Source: Proteles cristata cristata (taxonomy: Eukaryota; Chordata; Mammalia; Carnivora; Hyaenidae). Taken from it: DNA of 64,000 nt. The DNA lies in the NCBI GenBank assembly GCA_017311185.1, contig JAESUZ010005172.1:372001-436000 (forward strand). The letters are read 5' to 3'. The notes below the pieces were generated by a model, which saw nothing but the letters and a program-made list of their open reading frames with translations, searched no databases and had not been told where the DNA came from. The translations under genes were made by a program, and so were the position numbers. Shown here piece after piece: positions 18,196 to 31,504 of this stretch (position 1 is the stretch's first letter; each line of letters opens with the position of its first letter).

Positions 18196-19670
18196 ACGGC
18201 ATTTGCATTTGCGATGAGAGGCTCCAGCCTAGGGGCTCCTTCCTCGCCTCTTCTTTGTGGACAAAACGACCACCTTCAAGACTGCCCTCAAGCTGTCACC
18301 CTGTGGAAGCCACTCTTGAATTCAGGCCCTTCCCAGGCCTCTGATAGCAATGCCTGATGTAAACCTCCAGGCAGTGCTTTCTACATCACACTGAAATGCT
18401 TGGTTTCTAAGCCCAACACCCCCATCGGCTGGGGCTCCTCTTAGGCAGAGAGTGGATCTGGTGCACCTTTGTATACTTCGTGTCAGGCACAGCGTCCTGA
18501 TATGTGCTGAATGCAGTCCACTGAGATTTGTGAATTATGAAGGGAACAGGTCTGGACTTCAGGACATATGTCCTTGAGGGGAGTGAGACCATCTCTGTTC
18601 TGACAGAGGAAATGACAAATCCAGGGGGAGAGGAAGCCCAAGGCAGGAAGGCAGCAGGATGGGGGGAGATGGGGCTCCCTGAAAGCTCCTCCTTGCCAAG
18701 CCTGCTCTTTCCTTCTCTCCATCTTCTTCTCCCTCCCCCTCTTCATGGTGGTGGGCAGAGGAGCAGGGGGTGGGAGATGGGCCCCGGATAACTGACCAGG
18801 TAAGAGTACGTTACCTGTGTGCATCCCTGAGGAAGCCCCAGGCAGTGACCTTAGCATAACAGTAGGTGCACACAGCTTTCTTTCCTTCACCTCTCTGATT
18901 AGTAGTAAAGAAGCCAGTAAAGAAAATAGTGGCGGGTCTCAGGCAGCAGCAAGATAGCACTCACTGAGCACTCATACTCTTCCAGGAATAGGGGGAGATC
19001 ATAAGAAACGCTCCCACCCTTCCTCACCTTTTTCTCATCTCTCTTGATGTTCTTCTCACTAGATGAACTTTACTTACCAAACAAGAATTAGTTAATATGG
19101 AGAAAATGTCCTCCAGAAAGAGGGTCCCTGGCTTCTCCACATGGATATTCTGACTTGGGGATATTTCGATGTGGTCTAAAAAGCCAATCATTAAATGGTC
19201 TGCTCCTTTGCTACTAAGTTATATGACCAATATACATTACCGTCCAAGCCCTGAGCTTCATCCAGGGTCAAGGTCAGAAATATCTGTTATAGCCTTTAAA
19301 GGATTACAGAAAACCCAGAGGATTCAACAACCACAACAAAACCCCAAAGTTTTCCGGTTCTGATTCTTCCCTTTTGGATGTGGTGCTATGTCAGGCCAGT
19401 TTTAAAAAGTCCTACAGATCAAAATATCCCCATTGCCAATTTGGACACTTTGAGGTGTCCTGTTTCAACAGCAAAATGGCTCCTTGTACATGTTTTCAAT
19501 GAATGTTCCCCAGGCAATGCTGGGGGCTGCAACCAGTCTCAATATTCCAGAGAGAAATGGGAACAGTTGCCAGATTTGGGCTGGAATTATATCCAGTGCA
19601 GTGTTACAATACTGTGGCAATCCTTGCAGATCAGAAACCTGGCTAGACTTAGATGTGGCTGTGATTGATT

Positions 19671-19715
19671 AAAAAAAAAAAAAGAAAGAAAGAAAGAAAG
19701 AAAAAGGGAAAAAAT
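19671..19715 (+). repeat. Poly(A)/(GAAA)n tract
   Basis: An A-run followed by GAAA units. No recognisable SINE body precedes it, so I list it as simple sequence. Confidence 0.8.
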
Positions 19716-19934
19716 AAGTACAGTTTGTCTACCAGGCAAAATCTTTCAAAACATGGGGCCCAACTGAAGAAGTCAGAAAAAAGTCTTTGGAAACGGAGAA
19801 ATTGGGAAGTACTCTCTATGGGACCAATCTGTTGCTGGAAATAACTTTCATGCCACTGCCTGCTGCATGACATGGTCATGGCTCCAGCCGGTTTCTCTGT
19901 CGACAGGCCAGGGAGCACCTAGTGCGAGCAGGCA

Positions 19935-20065
19935 TTTGTGCGAGGCACTTGGATGTGATCTTTGCAACCAGTGGGGCAGGTGTTAGCAACCCCCAGCCCC
20001 TGTCTTTTACAGATGGGGAAATGAAGTCTCAAGGGATTAAATCATTTGCCCACGTTTGGAGGTGA
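19935..20065 (-). mobile_element. MIR SINE fragment
   Basis: 'ttttacagatggggaaatgaagtctcaagggattaaatcatttgccca' matches the reverse-complement MIR core. Confidence 0.6.
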
Positions 20066-20469
20066 GTCTGATTCACACTGTCTCAGGGGGAAATGCAGCC
20101 CAAGAGTAACGCCTTATGTGGTGCCTCCTATTTGTAGATCTTTGTGGGAGGGGTAGTAAGGGACTTTCAGCCAGTCGGCTTGGGAGCTGCCCTGGACAGT
20201 GAGGGGACAGTGGGTCTCGGTGTGCATTTATTGTTGAGGTCTCTGTCTGCCTTATAGCTCCTGTGCTTCCCTCTTCACATTGCTTTTTATACCGGAGGGT
20301 CTTCACCAAGGACTGGGCTGGCCAATACCCTTCAGGTGCGAGGGCCTCCCCTCCCAGGCTTTTATTTCCAGAGGCTTCCTGGAGGTGGGTGGTGCATGAC
20401 TGCCATGCCTACTTCCCTTTCTTGTTCCTCCTGTCCCCCTGCATGCCTCTCAGAGTCCCAGTGTGACTT

Positions 20470-20680
20470 TTAGTGGAAAGAACACACTGACTTTGAGTCC
20501 AAGGGCCTTGGGTTTAAATTCCAGTTCCATCATTGATGGTGTGGCCTGAGATCTGTTGCCAAGTGGCTGACTCTAGTTTCCTCCTAAGGAAACAAGGGAA
20601 TATCAATAATAATAATAACGACATCTACCTTAAAGGAGGAGAAATACCTGGTAAGTCCTCAACAAACATTCATCCCCGTC
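20470..20680 (+). mobile_element. MIR SINE
   Basis: 'agtggaaagaacacactgactttgagtcc..gggtttaaattccagttcc' and the trailing 'aataataataacgacatctacctt' match MIR head and 3' part. Confidence 0.6.
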
Positions 20681-21159
20681 TCTCTGGGACATGGGGTGTC
20701 CCGCGGAACCTCAGCTGGGCAGGAAGGGGAGGCCTGGCCTGTTCAGTGTGGCCAGTCTTTGACTATTTACTGGGGATGTGTGGGACCTAGAACAGCTAAT
20801 CTGATTGCAGCCAAACCTTGTTATTGCATTCGTGCCCAGAATGTCATTTAAAAAGCACTTAGGGCTCTCCCCGAAATGCATTTACACTGAAATCCTGGGG
20901 GGGGGCACACAGAGAACAGGGCAACTTGAGAAGCCCCTTTCCTTCCCAGGGGGCTGAGGATGTGCTGGGGGGCTGGGGGCTGAGGAAGTGGAAAGAAACC
21001 TCACTTCCCACTGTGTTCTGCCTGGGGTGGGGGACATTTGCACCAACAATGTCATTATCATGATGCTTCCTGTTTAAGCCTGCTGTTTGCTGTGGAAGGA
21101 GCCTCAGCAAGTCTGTGCCTCAGAAGTCTGGAGTTGGAGGTGATATCCAGACTGTGTGT

Positions 21160-21255
21160 CTGTGGGGATGTTCCTGACTTTCTGAGCCTCAGTTTCCTCA
21201 TTTGTAAAATGAAGAATGCAGCTTGGGCCTTGTCCACAGAGCTGTGTGAGGACTA
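21160..21255 (+). mobile_element. MIR SINE fragment
   Basis: 'ttcctgactttctgagcctcagtttcctcatttgtaaaatgaagaatgcag' is the MIR core. Confidence 0.65.
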
Positions 21256-21264
21256 CACTCAGGG

Positions 21265-21725
21265 GTTCAGCCTAACTCAGTCATTCCCAGGGGCCGTATC
21301 AGCATCACCTGGGAACGTGTTAGAAATTCATATTCTCAATGGATGAATGAATGAACACAGTGAGTATGATGAATACCGTGTATGTCTCCCTTCCCAACCT
21401 GGGTCCAATAAGTGTCAATATCTTGTTACATTTACTTTATGAATATAAAAATGTTTAACAAAATTTTTCTTAAAATTTGTATTCTTGGACCCTACTCCAG
21501 ACCTACAAAATCAGACCTTCTCCAAGTGGGGTTAGTAACCTGCATCAACCAGCCATCCAGTCTTTTGGACGGTTGAGAATTAGTGGTCTGAGCCTTGCCC
21601 ACCATCAGCTTCACGCTTTCGCCAAGTGGCCCATTGGAGTCAGGCCTCCTTCCAGCCTGGCCTCGCTCTAGTGGAATAGCATGTAGTTGGGGTGGGTGTG
21701 GAACAAGAGTTTGAGAACCGCTGTT
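21265..21725 (-). mobile_element. MER5A (hAT-Charlie), split by an insertion
   Basis: Reverse-complement MER5A. 'atcagcatcacctgggaacgtgttagaaattcatattct' (to 21336) resumes at 21473 with 'aaatttgtattcttggaccctactccagacctacaaaatcagacc', and 'agagtttgagaaccgctg' ends near 21723. Between the halves is about 136 bp of other sequence, flanked by a 13-bp duplication with two mismatches (21324-21336 and 21473-21485). That indicates a later insertion into the transposon. Confidence 0.75.
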
Positions 21726-22065
21726 TTACCTGCAAACCGTGAAGGCCCAGGAAAGGAGGCTTAAGGATAAGAGCATCTTTCATGTACATGGTATGTTTGT
21801 TTCCCAGACATTTTACATGCACTGCCTCATATGAATGGCATCCAGTAATATTCAAAGAAGCCACTATAATTTTAATTATTAGCAATGAAGATAAGGAATG
21901 TTCTGAAGCTAGCTCATGCATGTATATCATCTCCACAAATAGTCTGTGGGCAGTGACTGGCAATCTTTGTTGCCATATCCCATTATCCCCAATCTCCCCA
22001 TCTCTAGTCCTTATATCCCTCTCTAGGCCAGAGTCTGTGGCCTCCGAGCCCTGTGTGCCCAGTCA

Positions 22066-22467
<402 letters not shown>

Positions 22468-22586
22468 TCACCCATTGAAATTGGAAATTCCTTTTGAGGA
22501 TCTACCATGTGTCAGGCCCTGGGTCAGATACGAGGAGAGAGACACAGATGGAGCTGACTGATCTGGACTTAAGAAGCTAACAGCCT

Positions 22587-22763
22587 AGGGGCATCTGAGT
22601 GGCTCAGTTGGTTAAGCGTCCAACTCTTGATCTCGGCTCAGGTCACGGTTCATGGGATAGAGCCCCGTATGGGCCTCTGCGTGGGGATTCTCTCTCTCCC
22701 TCTCTGCTCCTCCCCCGCTTACTCTCTATCTCTCAAAACAAATAAACTTGAAAGAAAAAAAAG
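22587..22763 (+). mobile_element. Feline SINE
   Basis: 'ggggcatctgagtggctcagttggttaagcgtcc', 'gatagagccccgtatggg', CT-rich body, 'aacaaataaacttg' and A-rich tail. It lies about 265 bp from exon 12, upstream in transcript sense, and antisense to ALK. No clean target-site duplication seen. Confidence 0.9.
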
Positions 22764-24674
22764 ATTATAGCCTACTAAGGGACACTAGAAGGGATGCAAC
22801 TATCTACAAAACAAGACAGTTAAGGGGGAAAAAACCCTCTGAGGGTTTGGGTAACTGCACTGTGAGAGTTCTGAGGAGGGAGAGAAGACTCTTGGAGGTG
22901 AGTCAGGCATGGGCAGTGACTGGGCCTTCCCAGTTTCTCACCAAGTCTGGCACAGTGCTGGGCAAATCACAGGTGCTCAATCCACGCAATTGTAACTGCA
23001 TCTAGCCTGCTCCCAAAGGTTGGACATATGCATCTAGAATTCCTTTAGCTTGGAGAAGCTCAAAAGAGTAAACTGGACATAAAGTCAACTCCACAGCATC
23101 CTGTTTCCATTGGCCCAGGGACCCAGGACAGTGGCTTTGTCCATCTGTCAGGCCCCCAATGGGGCTCAGCCTCCTTATTTACAACCAAGTTAGGTTTATA
23201 AACACAGTGAAAGCAGCTTCCAGGCTCTCCTTGTAACACAGAGTATAAAAAATGAGAAACAGGTCACATTTCTCTCTGGTGCATGTTCTCCTTTTCAGAG
23301 CCCCTTACCACCACTTCCATGTTCTCTGTCCCCACCCAGAGCACCCAGTGTCCTTAGGTGGCCTTCTAGAGGTGTCTCAGGGTCACTTAACATACCCCAT
23401 CCCTCCTTTGAAACTTTTATCTTTGAGCCAGGCTAGATCCTGAGGAATTGTAAGATTTCATGTTGGTCAGAATTCTAACATTTGTACAACCTATAAAAAC
23501 TTAAAAATGTGTTCTTGATAAATTACTTTTACTTAAAATATAAAAATGTCATTATAAGACTGAAGGAACTAGTTCCCTCTAAAGTGATTAAGTCAAATTC
23601 TACCTATAGAGAATTATGGAAAAATTAATTTGGTATACATAGTTTTGCTCACTAAAACGTTAAGGTGAAAAATTTTTTGAAGATTTTCAACTGATTTAAT
23701 GATGCAGAAATGAAAGCTTAATTTGGGTTGCTAATTACAAGCAAGCAGATTGAGATTGCACTGGGGAGTTTTGGTAATCTGAAACTGGACCAGTGTGGTG
23801 GGCTTTTATGACACTGCCCTGGCCCCAAGGTCAGGAAACTGAAGTTCTAGTTGAGGTTCCAATGCATACAGTTACTCAGCACTGGGTATTCAACACTTTC
23901 TTGGCTTTACTTTTTTCAAATGAAGGTGTTGATTTCTATTTGGTTTTTGAAGGTCTGTTTGGTTTCAAGGGCAACAAGATGATGAATCCATTCATGTTTG
24001 GTGTGAATGGTTAATTGCTAATTTTCTGATCATTTTATGTTCTTAAGGGGTAACCTGTTAATTCAAAGAGTTAACTCTTTACAGAAGGCATTTTAACAGA
24101 GCTCTCTTGATCAATAGCCCTTTTACCCTATTCAGCACCCAAATCCTAAGCATGGGTTATGTCCAAGGGGTGAAATGGAAAACAACATGGGTTTCTGGGC
24201 AGACTTATAAATGATTGGTTGTGGGACCTTGATAGAGCTCTTTAGTTTCTAAAAGGGGCTGGATGGGCATGAAGATTAAAGGGAGCTGGGATATGAAAGG
24301 TCTTTGTAAAGTGCCAAACTCTAAAAATATGAATTGTGTTAATGACTCTTCTCTATGCCCAAGGCAGTGACTGCTCTTGAAGACAGGAAATGTGGCCAAG
24401 GGAGCTTCTGTGAATATGGATGAATCCTCTACCAGCAGCACCTGGGGATTTAAACCCAGTGAGCTAAGGATGAGAATGTGAACAGGGGGGTAAAAACACA
24501 ATCCTGGAAGGGGAGTTACAAAAATCCACTTGTCCCATGATCTCCAGCTTCTTGAAGCCTGTTCTCAAATCCAGTCTGTGTCTGAAGCCCCCTGGATTTG
24601 CGGGCAGCCTCCTCAATCTGGGGCAGAAGCATCACAGTTCATGCAGTTAATTCATCTTGGACACGAAATGTGTC

Positions 24675-24740
24675 TTCCTTCCTTCCTTCCTTCCTTCCTT
24701 CCTTCCTTCCTTCCTTCCTTCCTTCCTTCCTTCCTTCCTT
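24675..24740 (+). repeat. (TTCC)n microsatellite
   Basis: Sixteen or so pure TTCC units directly next to a reverse-oriented SINE. Likely length-variable. The overlapping serine/proline/phenylalanine-repeat open frames are artefacts of it. Confidence 0.97.
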
Positions 24741-24761
24741 CTGTTCTTCCCCTCCCCACCC

Positions 24762-24953
24762 CACAGTTTATTTATTTATTTTGAGAGAGAGAATGAGCAC
24801 TTAGGCAGGGGAGGGGCAGAGAAAGAGGAAGAATTCCAAGCAGGCTCCATGCTGTTAGCTAGATTCAGGGCATGATCTCACCAACTTTGAGATCAGTATC
24901 TGAGCCTAAATCAAGAGTTGGACACTTAAATGATGGAGCCACCCTGGCACACC
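24762..24953 (-). mobile_element. Feline SINE, diverged
   Basis: Reverse orientation: 'tttatttatttattttgagagagagaatgagc' at its tail side and 'atgatggagccaccctggcacacct' at the head. It is diverged from the consensus. A shared CTTCTGTTCTT on both sides (near 24738 and 24957) may be the target-site duplication, in which case it inserted at the edge of the TTCC tract. Confidence 0.85.
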
Positions 24954-25139
24954 TCTTTCTTCTGTTCTTAAGAGTATACTGAGGAAGACAGCTAAAAGTA
25001 TGGGCTTGGAACCCCACCTGAGCATCTCCCCTTCAGCGGGACCTAGTTCTAACTTCTGTCCAGGTTAACTCTGTTTTAAATGTTCTGAGACATTCTGAGA
25101 CCAGATAGGGGCGTTTGGTGAGGTAGGAAGAGAAGCAAG

Positions 25140-25345
25140 GGCTTTGGATCCAGATGGGATAACTTTTCCTTTCTGGATTTTGCCTCTGACCAGCTATGAT
25201 ACCCAGGGTAAATCATATCACACTCAGAACCTCAGTTTCTTCATTGGAACACACAGAGATTAGACTTAGTGTGAATATTAAGTGCTGGCCTAAGCAAAAT
25301 GCTTAGAATAACATTGTTGGCATTGGAGGTGCATAATGAAGAGTT
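25140..25345 (+). mobile_element. MIR SINE
   Basis: 'gggctttggatccagatggg..gaccagctatgatacccagggtaaatcatatcacactcagaacctcagtttcttcattgg' matches MIR head and core; the 3' part 'gcttagaataacattgttgg..aggtgcataatgaa' follows. Confidence 0.7.
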
Positions 25346-25944
25346 TAACATTATGTAAGTTCCTGTTCAATTTCTGACTGTGGGAAGCAGAGACACCCAA
25401 TCTCAAGATTTATGTTCCTCATTGCATAAAGGAAGGACATTAGGGCTGCTTCTCAATAAAGGGATCAGTATTTTCCCAACTCAGTGGACATATATTAGTC
25501 TCAGGTGGTTTCTATACACAAAATTTTATTTTTATTTTCAGCGATTTCTGATGGAGAGGTCCAGAGAGAAAATTCTTTCTAGAGTGGATTCCAGGGGAAC
25601 AGGATTTGCCATCCCAGGTCAGACCCATGATTTATTCAGCTAGAATTTGCTTGCTTTCAGCAGCCTTCCAGGCATGATGGTCCTACCTGCTCCCTTGGAT
25701 GGCCCTGACCCTCATAAATCTGCCCAGAGTTGCTTGGAATCAATTTATGTTTCCCACCAGGTTTGTCTCTTAGGGATATGAGGTTTCTGACTTCACTGCC
25801 CATTGTCCAAGGGCTTTCCTGCTTCTTATGTGTGTGGGCTTGTCTTGCTCAAGCTTCACCTGTCGGTTCCCTTTTCTCATTCTTTCTGGAATCTGACATC
25901 ATAGAATGTCACAGCAAGATGGGACCTTGGAGATCACTGAATTC

Positions 25945-26075
25945 AGTGGTTTCAAAACCACCCAAGGACCTTTAAAGTATGAATTTCAGAACCCTGGGGA
26001 TTCAGATTAGTAGATACTAGGTCAGGCAATGGTTGGGGAAGGACAATACTTGCATTTTGTAAAAGCTTTCCCAGA
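25945..26075 (+). mobile_element. MER5A-like DNA transposon fragment
   Basis: 'cagtggtttcaaaaccacccaagg', 'gaaccctggggattcagattagtagatact' and 'acttgcattttgtaaaagctttcccagaag' resemble successive blocks of MER5A in plus orientation. Confidence 0.6.
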
Positions 26076-26916
26076 AGAATCAATCATATTTGCAAACTAA
26101 GTCTTACCTACTTCATTGTTCAAATGGAGAAAGAACATTGTAGACAAGGGAACAGACTTTTCTGAGAAAGTCAGCCTTAGAGAAGGAACTGAAAAATTGG
26201 GGGTTCTTTCTCTGTCCAGAGATCCTTTGGTGGTGATAAGGCCTTCCCAGCTTTCTGCATTGAAGACTTCTAGCCTTTTCAGATTGTCCCTACATGAGTC
26301 TCTGATCCTATGTCCTTCTTAGGACTTTAATGTTAGAATCTATTTTTCAAGGCAAGTTCACCAGAATTGTGAGTTCCTGTGGCTTTGTATATGGGGAGAG
26401 GGGCAATCACTACTCTGCTTTATTTCTAGTGCCTAACACAGTGTTGGTTCCCTTCAGCTGAGCACTGGGTTAAGACTTGCTGGGAGCAGACTATATTAAT
26501 TTCCAGATCCTTGCTTGAAGGGTGGGCTCATGGATTTAAAAGGAAATTACTGTTGCTCTGAGCCTGGTGGTATCAACTGCTACGGGCCTAGAAGGAGCCC
26601 AGAGGAGGCATCTGGAACAAGGGACTCTTGGAGCAGGATGGGCCTGGCAGGTATTTCAGGCAAGGTAGGCATGAGATCAGTTCTAAGCTAAGGCAGATAG
26701 AACCATGAGACAGTAAGCAAATGCTAGACTGATTTTCAGAAGTGTCTCTGGGGGTGGAAAGCATTGGATACAGCCTTATATATCAAAGCAGGTAAATCCA
26801 GAACCTGAGAGGCAAGAGAATTAGTGACTATGTTTCCAGGGGGAAGGAGTAGTCAAAGTAAGCTTTGGTTCCCAGGTAGAAGCTGTTTATTTCCTGACTT
26901 GTTTTATGCTTCCTTC

Positions 26917-26931
26917 TGTGTGTGTGTGTGT

Positions 26932-26967
<36 letters not shown>
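26917..26967 (+). repeat. (TG)n microsatellite
   Basis: About 25 TG units with one TA interruption. Confidence 0.97.
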
Positions 26968-26969
<2 letters not shown>

Positions 26970-29900
26970 GTCCAGGGGGGAAGGGCTGAACCTCAGATAC
27001 CTGAAAACTCTTCCCATGAAGGGGACAAAAACCTCTCAATATAGAATGTGCATATAGTATGAGTTAGGTATTGTGCTTTTAAATATGCACAGGAAATTCC
27101 AGTTCAGAAAAGCTGAGTGACTAGCCTGTGGTACACAGAGTGAATAATTAGTCAAGTGAGGCATTAAGCATAGATCTTCTGAGTTCAAGTTCAAGACTTG
27201 AAAAGGTGCTGGACTCACCAGGAAATCCCCATAGTACCTATCTGAGAATCTTTTCCTTTCTCTTTTAAATCCATAAGCCTTGGGCTCAGTTAAAGACAGG
27301 ACAGAGCATATCAAGCTTGCTAAGGCCCAGAGTGTAGGCAGGCCACCATGAGGGGACAGGTGAGAGTCTGGTCAGGATATCATGGTGAATGGACCCTCAG
27401 CCCCAGAATATCCTACCCTTGCCCTATAGTATCATAGCCTAACACAGCACAGGCTTTAGGGGTTCATTGGCACAAGCTGGGGAAAGCATGCGCTCAGCAT
27501 TAGGACTCTGGTCCTCAGAGAGGCCATGAGGAGCCAGGAGGTGTCGAAAGGGAAATCCAGTAACTGGACTGTTTACAAGGTCAGGAAGCAGAGATATAAC
27601 AGAGAGGGACTGGGTCATAAGCAATAAGGTAGAACCCTGGTTTTTGGCGAGAAGATCAAGGTCACAGTTAGACCAGCAGTGATATGGACTTGGTGCTGAG
27701 CTGCTAATCTGGGACTAAAGAGTCCTCATATTCCCTAGATGAGAGTCTACATTGGACCCCGAGGTTCTATGGAGCTACAGAAGGATTAAGAGAACCGAAA
27801 GGAGTAGTCTGGACTGGGGGTAGGTGAAGGAGGAAGCCTGGTTCTTTTCCCTAAACTTGGAAAAAAAACCCTATTGTATTAAAAGCTCATTTAGAAAAGA
27901 AAAAAAAATGAACTGCTTTATCTTGTTCTTACTTATACCACACGTTGGAAACCTAGTTTAATACCCATTCACATCTAAATTGCATAAAGAACCCACAAAC
28001 ATCAAAATACTGATTGGTTATAGACAGCAGAGTAAAGAAAAATCCATTAAGCACTGGGTTTCATTTTAAGTATATTGCAGCACCCTCCAAGAAGAAACAA
28101 ATCAATTAGTAATATATTGCACAATGCTAAAAAAAAAATAGGCTAGACAGTGATTGTACTAGTTTTATTACTGTTGCTAAGCCATCTCATCTGCTCAACT
28201 GAATGCAAAGAAATAAAGCGTGATACCAAGGAAAATAAGTTTTCAACTATTACTATTAATCACAATAATAAGGAATTTGCCTCACGTTGAAGGCCTATGC
28301 AGCTGTACCACATAACAGCAGTCAATGGCACAGGTGAATCTTTTGTACCATTTTGATTCTGATCCATGGAGTTGAATTCTATTAATATCTGTTGACTGAG
28401 CTGAACCTCACAGGAGTGGTGGCATATTGAACCATTTTGATGGCCACTGTATATACCATTAAATAAAATCTGACTAAAATCCAAGTAAATATAATCACTC
28501 ACCATCCATAAATGTATATGATACCATTCTTTATTACAAATTGAAAAAAGTAATCCTTTTTTGGGTCCATGATGAGAATTAATAAATTGTTCTCCTTATT
28601 AGGGCAAAGTAAAACTAATACACATTTTGTAGCCATCATGAGGTTAAACTATTTCTATCACCTGTCTCAACTCTTTAAACAATGAAGCAGTGTTTCCTTC
28701 TAAATATATGACCAGTGTCTGATTATGTTTTGTTGTGTTGTTGTTTTTGTTTGTTTGTTTTGGATGTTAGCAGTTGTTGAAACTTAATGCTTAGGTCCAT
28801 TTATTTATTGACAGTTGTAAAATAGTGATATTCAAATGGTATCTTTTCTTCTTATTTATTAGTTGGAATATATAAAGAGATGCTTCTTCTCATCTACTAT
28901 TTGGTTACCAAGTGGTACAGTTTATGTAGAAAAGGTAGAATAAATGCTCAATTCTTTCTCCTTATTTACAGTTTTTAAGATGATGGATTCATTTTCTATC
29001 ATCCTCCGACGCTGACCAATTAGTTGTTTATATATCATTATTAATCCATGAATTTAAATATATTTTTTGTCTTTAATCACAATTAGTATCCTTTAGAAGC
29101 TCATATTGTCACATTTGTGCTCAGTGGTAGCCTCCGGAGTTATTTTGCTTCCTTGCTATCTGGCACAATGAAATTTTCCTTCCCCAGGCCTGGGCTCAGC
29201 CATTTTCTCAAAAGCTTTGATTTCTTTCAGTGGAAAAATGTTCTCTAAGTATACAGTCTAGGTGCTATAGACACTTATTGCTATTGAACTGGTGATTGTT
29301 TACGGGTTTCTCTAGAGTTCAGAACTAAGAAACATGTATGTAGTTTATGTATATCAGCATAAACATACATAAATATAAAGTAGACATATATGTATATGAC
29401 AAAATACCTCATGAGCCTACAATGATACTTCCAGTTCAAATTCAGAACTACAGGGTTTTTAATTTAATCTCTTCTATATTGCATCTGCAGTTCTTTTTTC
29501 TGGCTCTCAAGAACATAGGTGATAACAGGTGTAGAATACTCTGTCATTACTCAGATACTTTATCCTTCATTATACATACAATAGTATCACAGTTACAACA
29601 CTACTACTTAACCAACATCAATATAAAAGCAAATCAGCTAAATTTTTGTGTGTGGGGGTATATGTGCTCTCCATTCTCCTATAGTTTCCTGAAGTTGTAC
29701 TCTAGCTGCACACTTTGGGAGTGTCACTATTACATACGACACTCTTTCCTCTTAACCTTCAGTTAGTCTTTCTGTAAGTACTGTATGTTTAATGTGTGTA
29801 TCAGTTGTGTTGATATCTCTCTAGTTAGTTTGGTTGTCAGAAGCTTGTTTTCATGTAGCTTCATTAGGAAGGGTCATAGGAATAATATTCTTTGAGTTCT

Positions 29901-30632
29901 TGGATACTGATAATGTTTTTTCCCTTGAAAAAATACATTACTCTATTTTTATCTGGCATAAAGTAGTACTATCAAAAACTCTGATGACAATTTAAATTTC
30001 ATTCTCTGATAAATCACTTGCTGTTTTTGCTTAGGTGTCCCCAATCCTTCTTTTCTTTTTCTTTAATTTCCAACAATTTTACTAGAATACCCTTTGGTAT
30101 TGCTCATTCTGGGTCAGTATTCTCAGCAACACAGTGTGGTCTTTTAGCAAGTAGCTTTAATAAGAAAATTTTCCTAGAATTATAACTTTAAGCATTTATT
30201 TTGCTCCCTCTCTCTGATTTTCTTCTTCAGGCTCTCCTGTTATCTACATGTTGGATCTTCTCTGCCTATCCTGATGTATGTCATCTTTTTGACTTAAAAA
30301 TATTTTCTTTTCACCTTCCATTTCTTCTAAGGCATTAACTGGTGTGTTTATTTGCTCTTGCATGCCTTCCAATCTAGTCTTCATTTCTGAAGTTATTTTT
30401 TCCTTTTATCTCAAATTCTTTTCTGACTTCCATTTCATTTTTCATCATTTGTGGTACTGATTTATGTTATTTTTCATGTCTTATATCATTGTTTTAATGC
30501 CAGTTAGCTCATTTGGAAATAGAAGATTACAATTTTGATCTCTTCTGTAGGCATGTCTTTCTGGTATGCTTTCAGTTTTCCATGGAGGTGTTGCTTTGTT
30601 CACTATGCTCTCTCAAGATTCTCATTGTAATG

Positions 30633-30672
30633 TCCATTGATGGATGAATGAACAAAGAAGATGTGGTATGTG

Positions 30673-30714
<42 letters not shown>

Positions 30715-31140
30715 GGAGTATTACTCAGCAATCAAAAGGAATGAAATCTTACCATTTGCAACTATGTGGTTGGAACTAGAGGGTATTTGCTAAGCAAAGT
30801 TAGTCAGAAAAAGACAAATATCATATGACTTCACTCATATGAGGACTTTAAGACACAAAACAGATGAATATAAGGGAATGGAAGCAAAAATAATATAAAA
30901 ACAAGGAGGGGGGACAAAACAGACTCTTAAATACAGAGAACAAACTGAGGGTTGCTGGAGGGGTTGGGTGGGAGGGATGGGCTAAATGGGTAGGGGATAT
31001 TAAGGAAGACACTTGGGATGAGCCCTGGGTGTTACACATAGGGAATGAATCACTGGAATCTACTCCTGAAATCATTCCACTATATGCTAACTAACTTGGA
31101 TATGAAGTTTTTAAAAAATATATATATTATTAAAGCGTAA
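30633..31140 (+). mobile_element. L1 3' end (ORF2 tail plus 3' UTR)
   Basis: 'tccattgatggatgaatgaacaaagaagatgtgg' and 'ggagtattactcagcaatcaaaaggaatgaaatc' encode the C-terminal end of L1 ORF2. Then come 'gacttcactcatatgaggac', 'caaactgagggttgctggagg', 'gatgagccctgggtgttac' and an A/T-rich end. An internal (CA)n at 30675-30712 expands the usual 'tatatacacaatggag' site. Carnivore L1, 5'-truncated, not coding. Confidence 0.88.
30675..30712 (+). repeat. (CA)n microsatellite within L1
   Basis: Nineteen CA units inside the L1 tail. Confidence 0.95.
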
Positions 31141-31148
31141 CAATTTAG

Positions 31149-31235
31149 GAGTGCCTGGATGGCTCAGTCAGTAGAGCATGTGACTCATGACCTTGGGGTC
31201 ATGAATTTGAGTCCCAAATTGGGGCTAGAGTTTAA
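31149..31235 (+). mobile_element. Carnivore tRNA-derived SINE, short
   Basis: 'ggagtgcctggatggctcagtcagtagagcatgtgactc' head followed by 'catgaatttgagtcccaaattggggctagag', ending directly in an (AAT)n tail at 31233-31270. It lacks the CT-rich body of the other copies, so it is a different or truncated CAN-SINE type. Confidence 0.8.
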
Positions 31236-31270
31236 TAATAATAATAATTAATAATAATAATAATAATAAA
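31233..31270 (+). repeat. (AAT)n tail
   Basis: AAT/ATA trinucleotide run forming the tail of the preceding SINE. Confidence 0.9.
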
Positions 31271-31319
31271 ACATTATAATTTGAACATATTTTCAACTAT
31301 ACTTAAAGAAGAGATATTC

Positions 31320-31504
31320 AATGAGGGGTGGGGGGAAGGGGAAAATGGATGATGGGTATTGAAGAGGGCATTTGTTGAAATGAGCACTGGGTGTTGTATG
31401 TAAGCAATGAATCACGGGGATGTACCCCTGAAACCAAGAGCACACTGTATACACTGTATGTTAGCTAACTTGACAATAAATTATATTAAAAAATAAAATA
31501 AAAT
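31320..31504 (+). mobile_element. L1 3' UTR fragment
   Basis: 'gaagagggcatttgttgaaatgagcactgggtgttgtatg' and 'caatgaatcacggggatgtacccctgaaacc', then 'atgttagctaacttgacaataaatt' and an A-rich end: a second L1 3' terminus, in the same orientation as the one at 30633. Confidence 0.88.

Noticed and set aside
24530..24875. Three overlapping open frames with PSFL repeats
   Set aside because: They translate the TTCC microsatellite in different frames.
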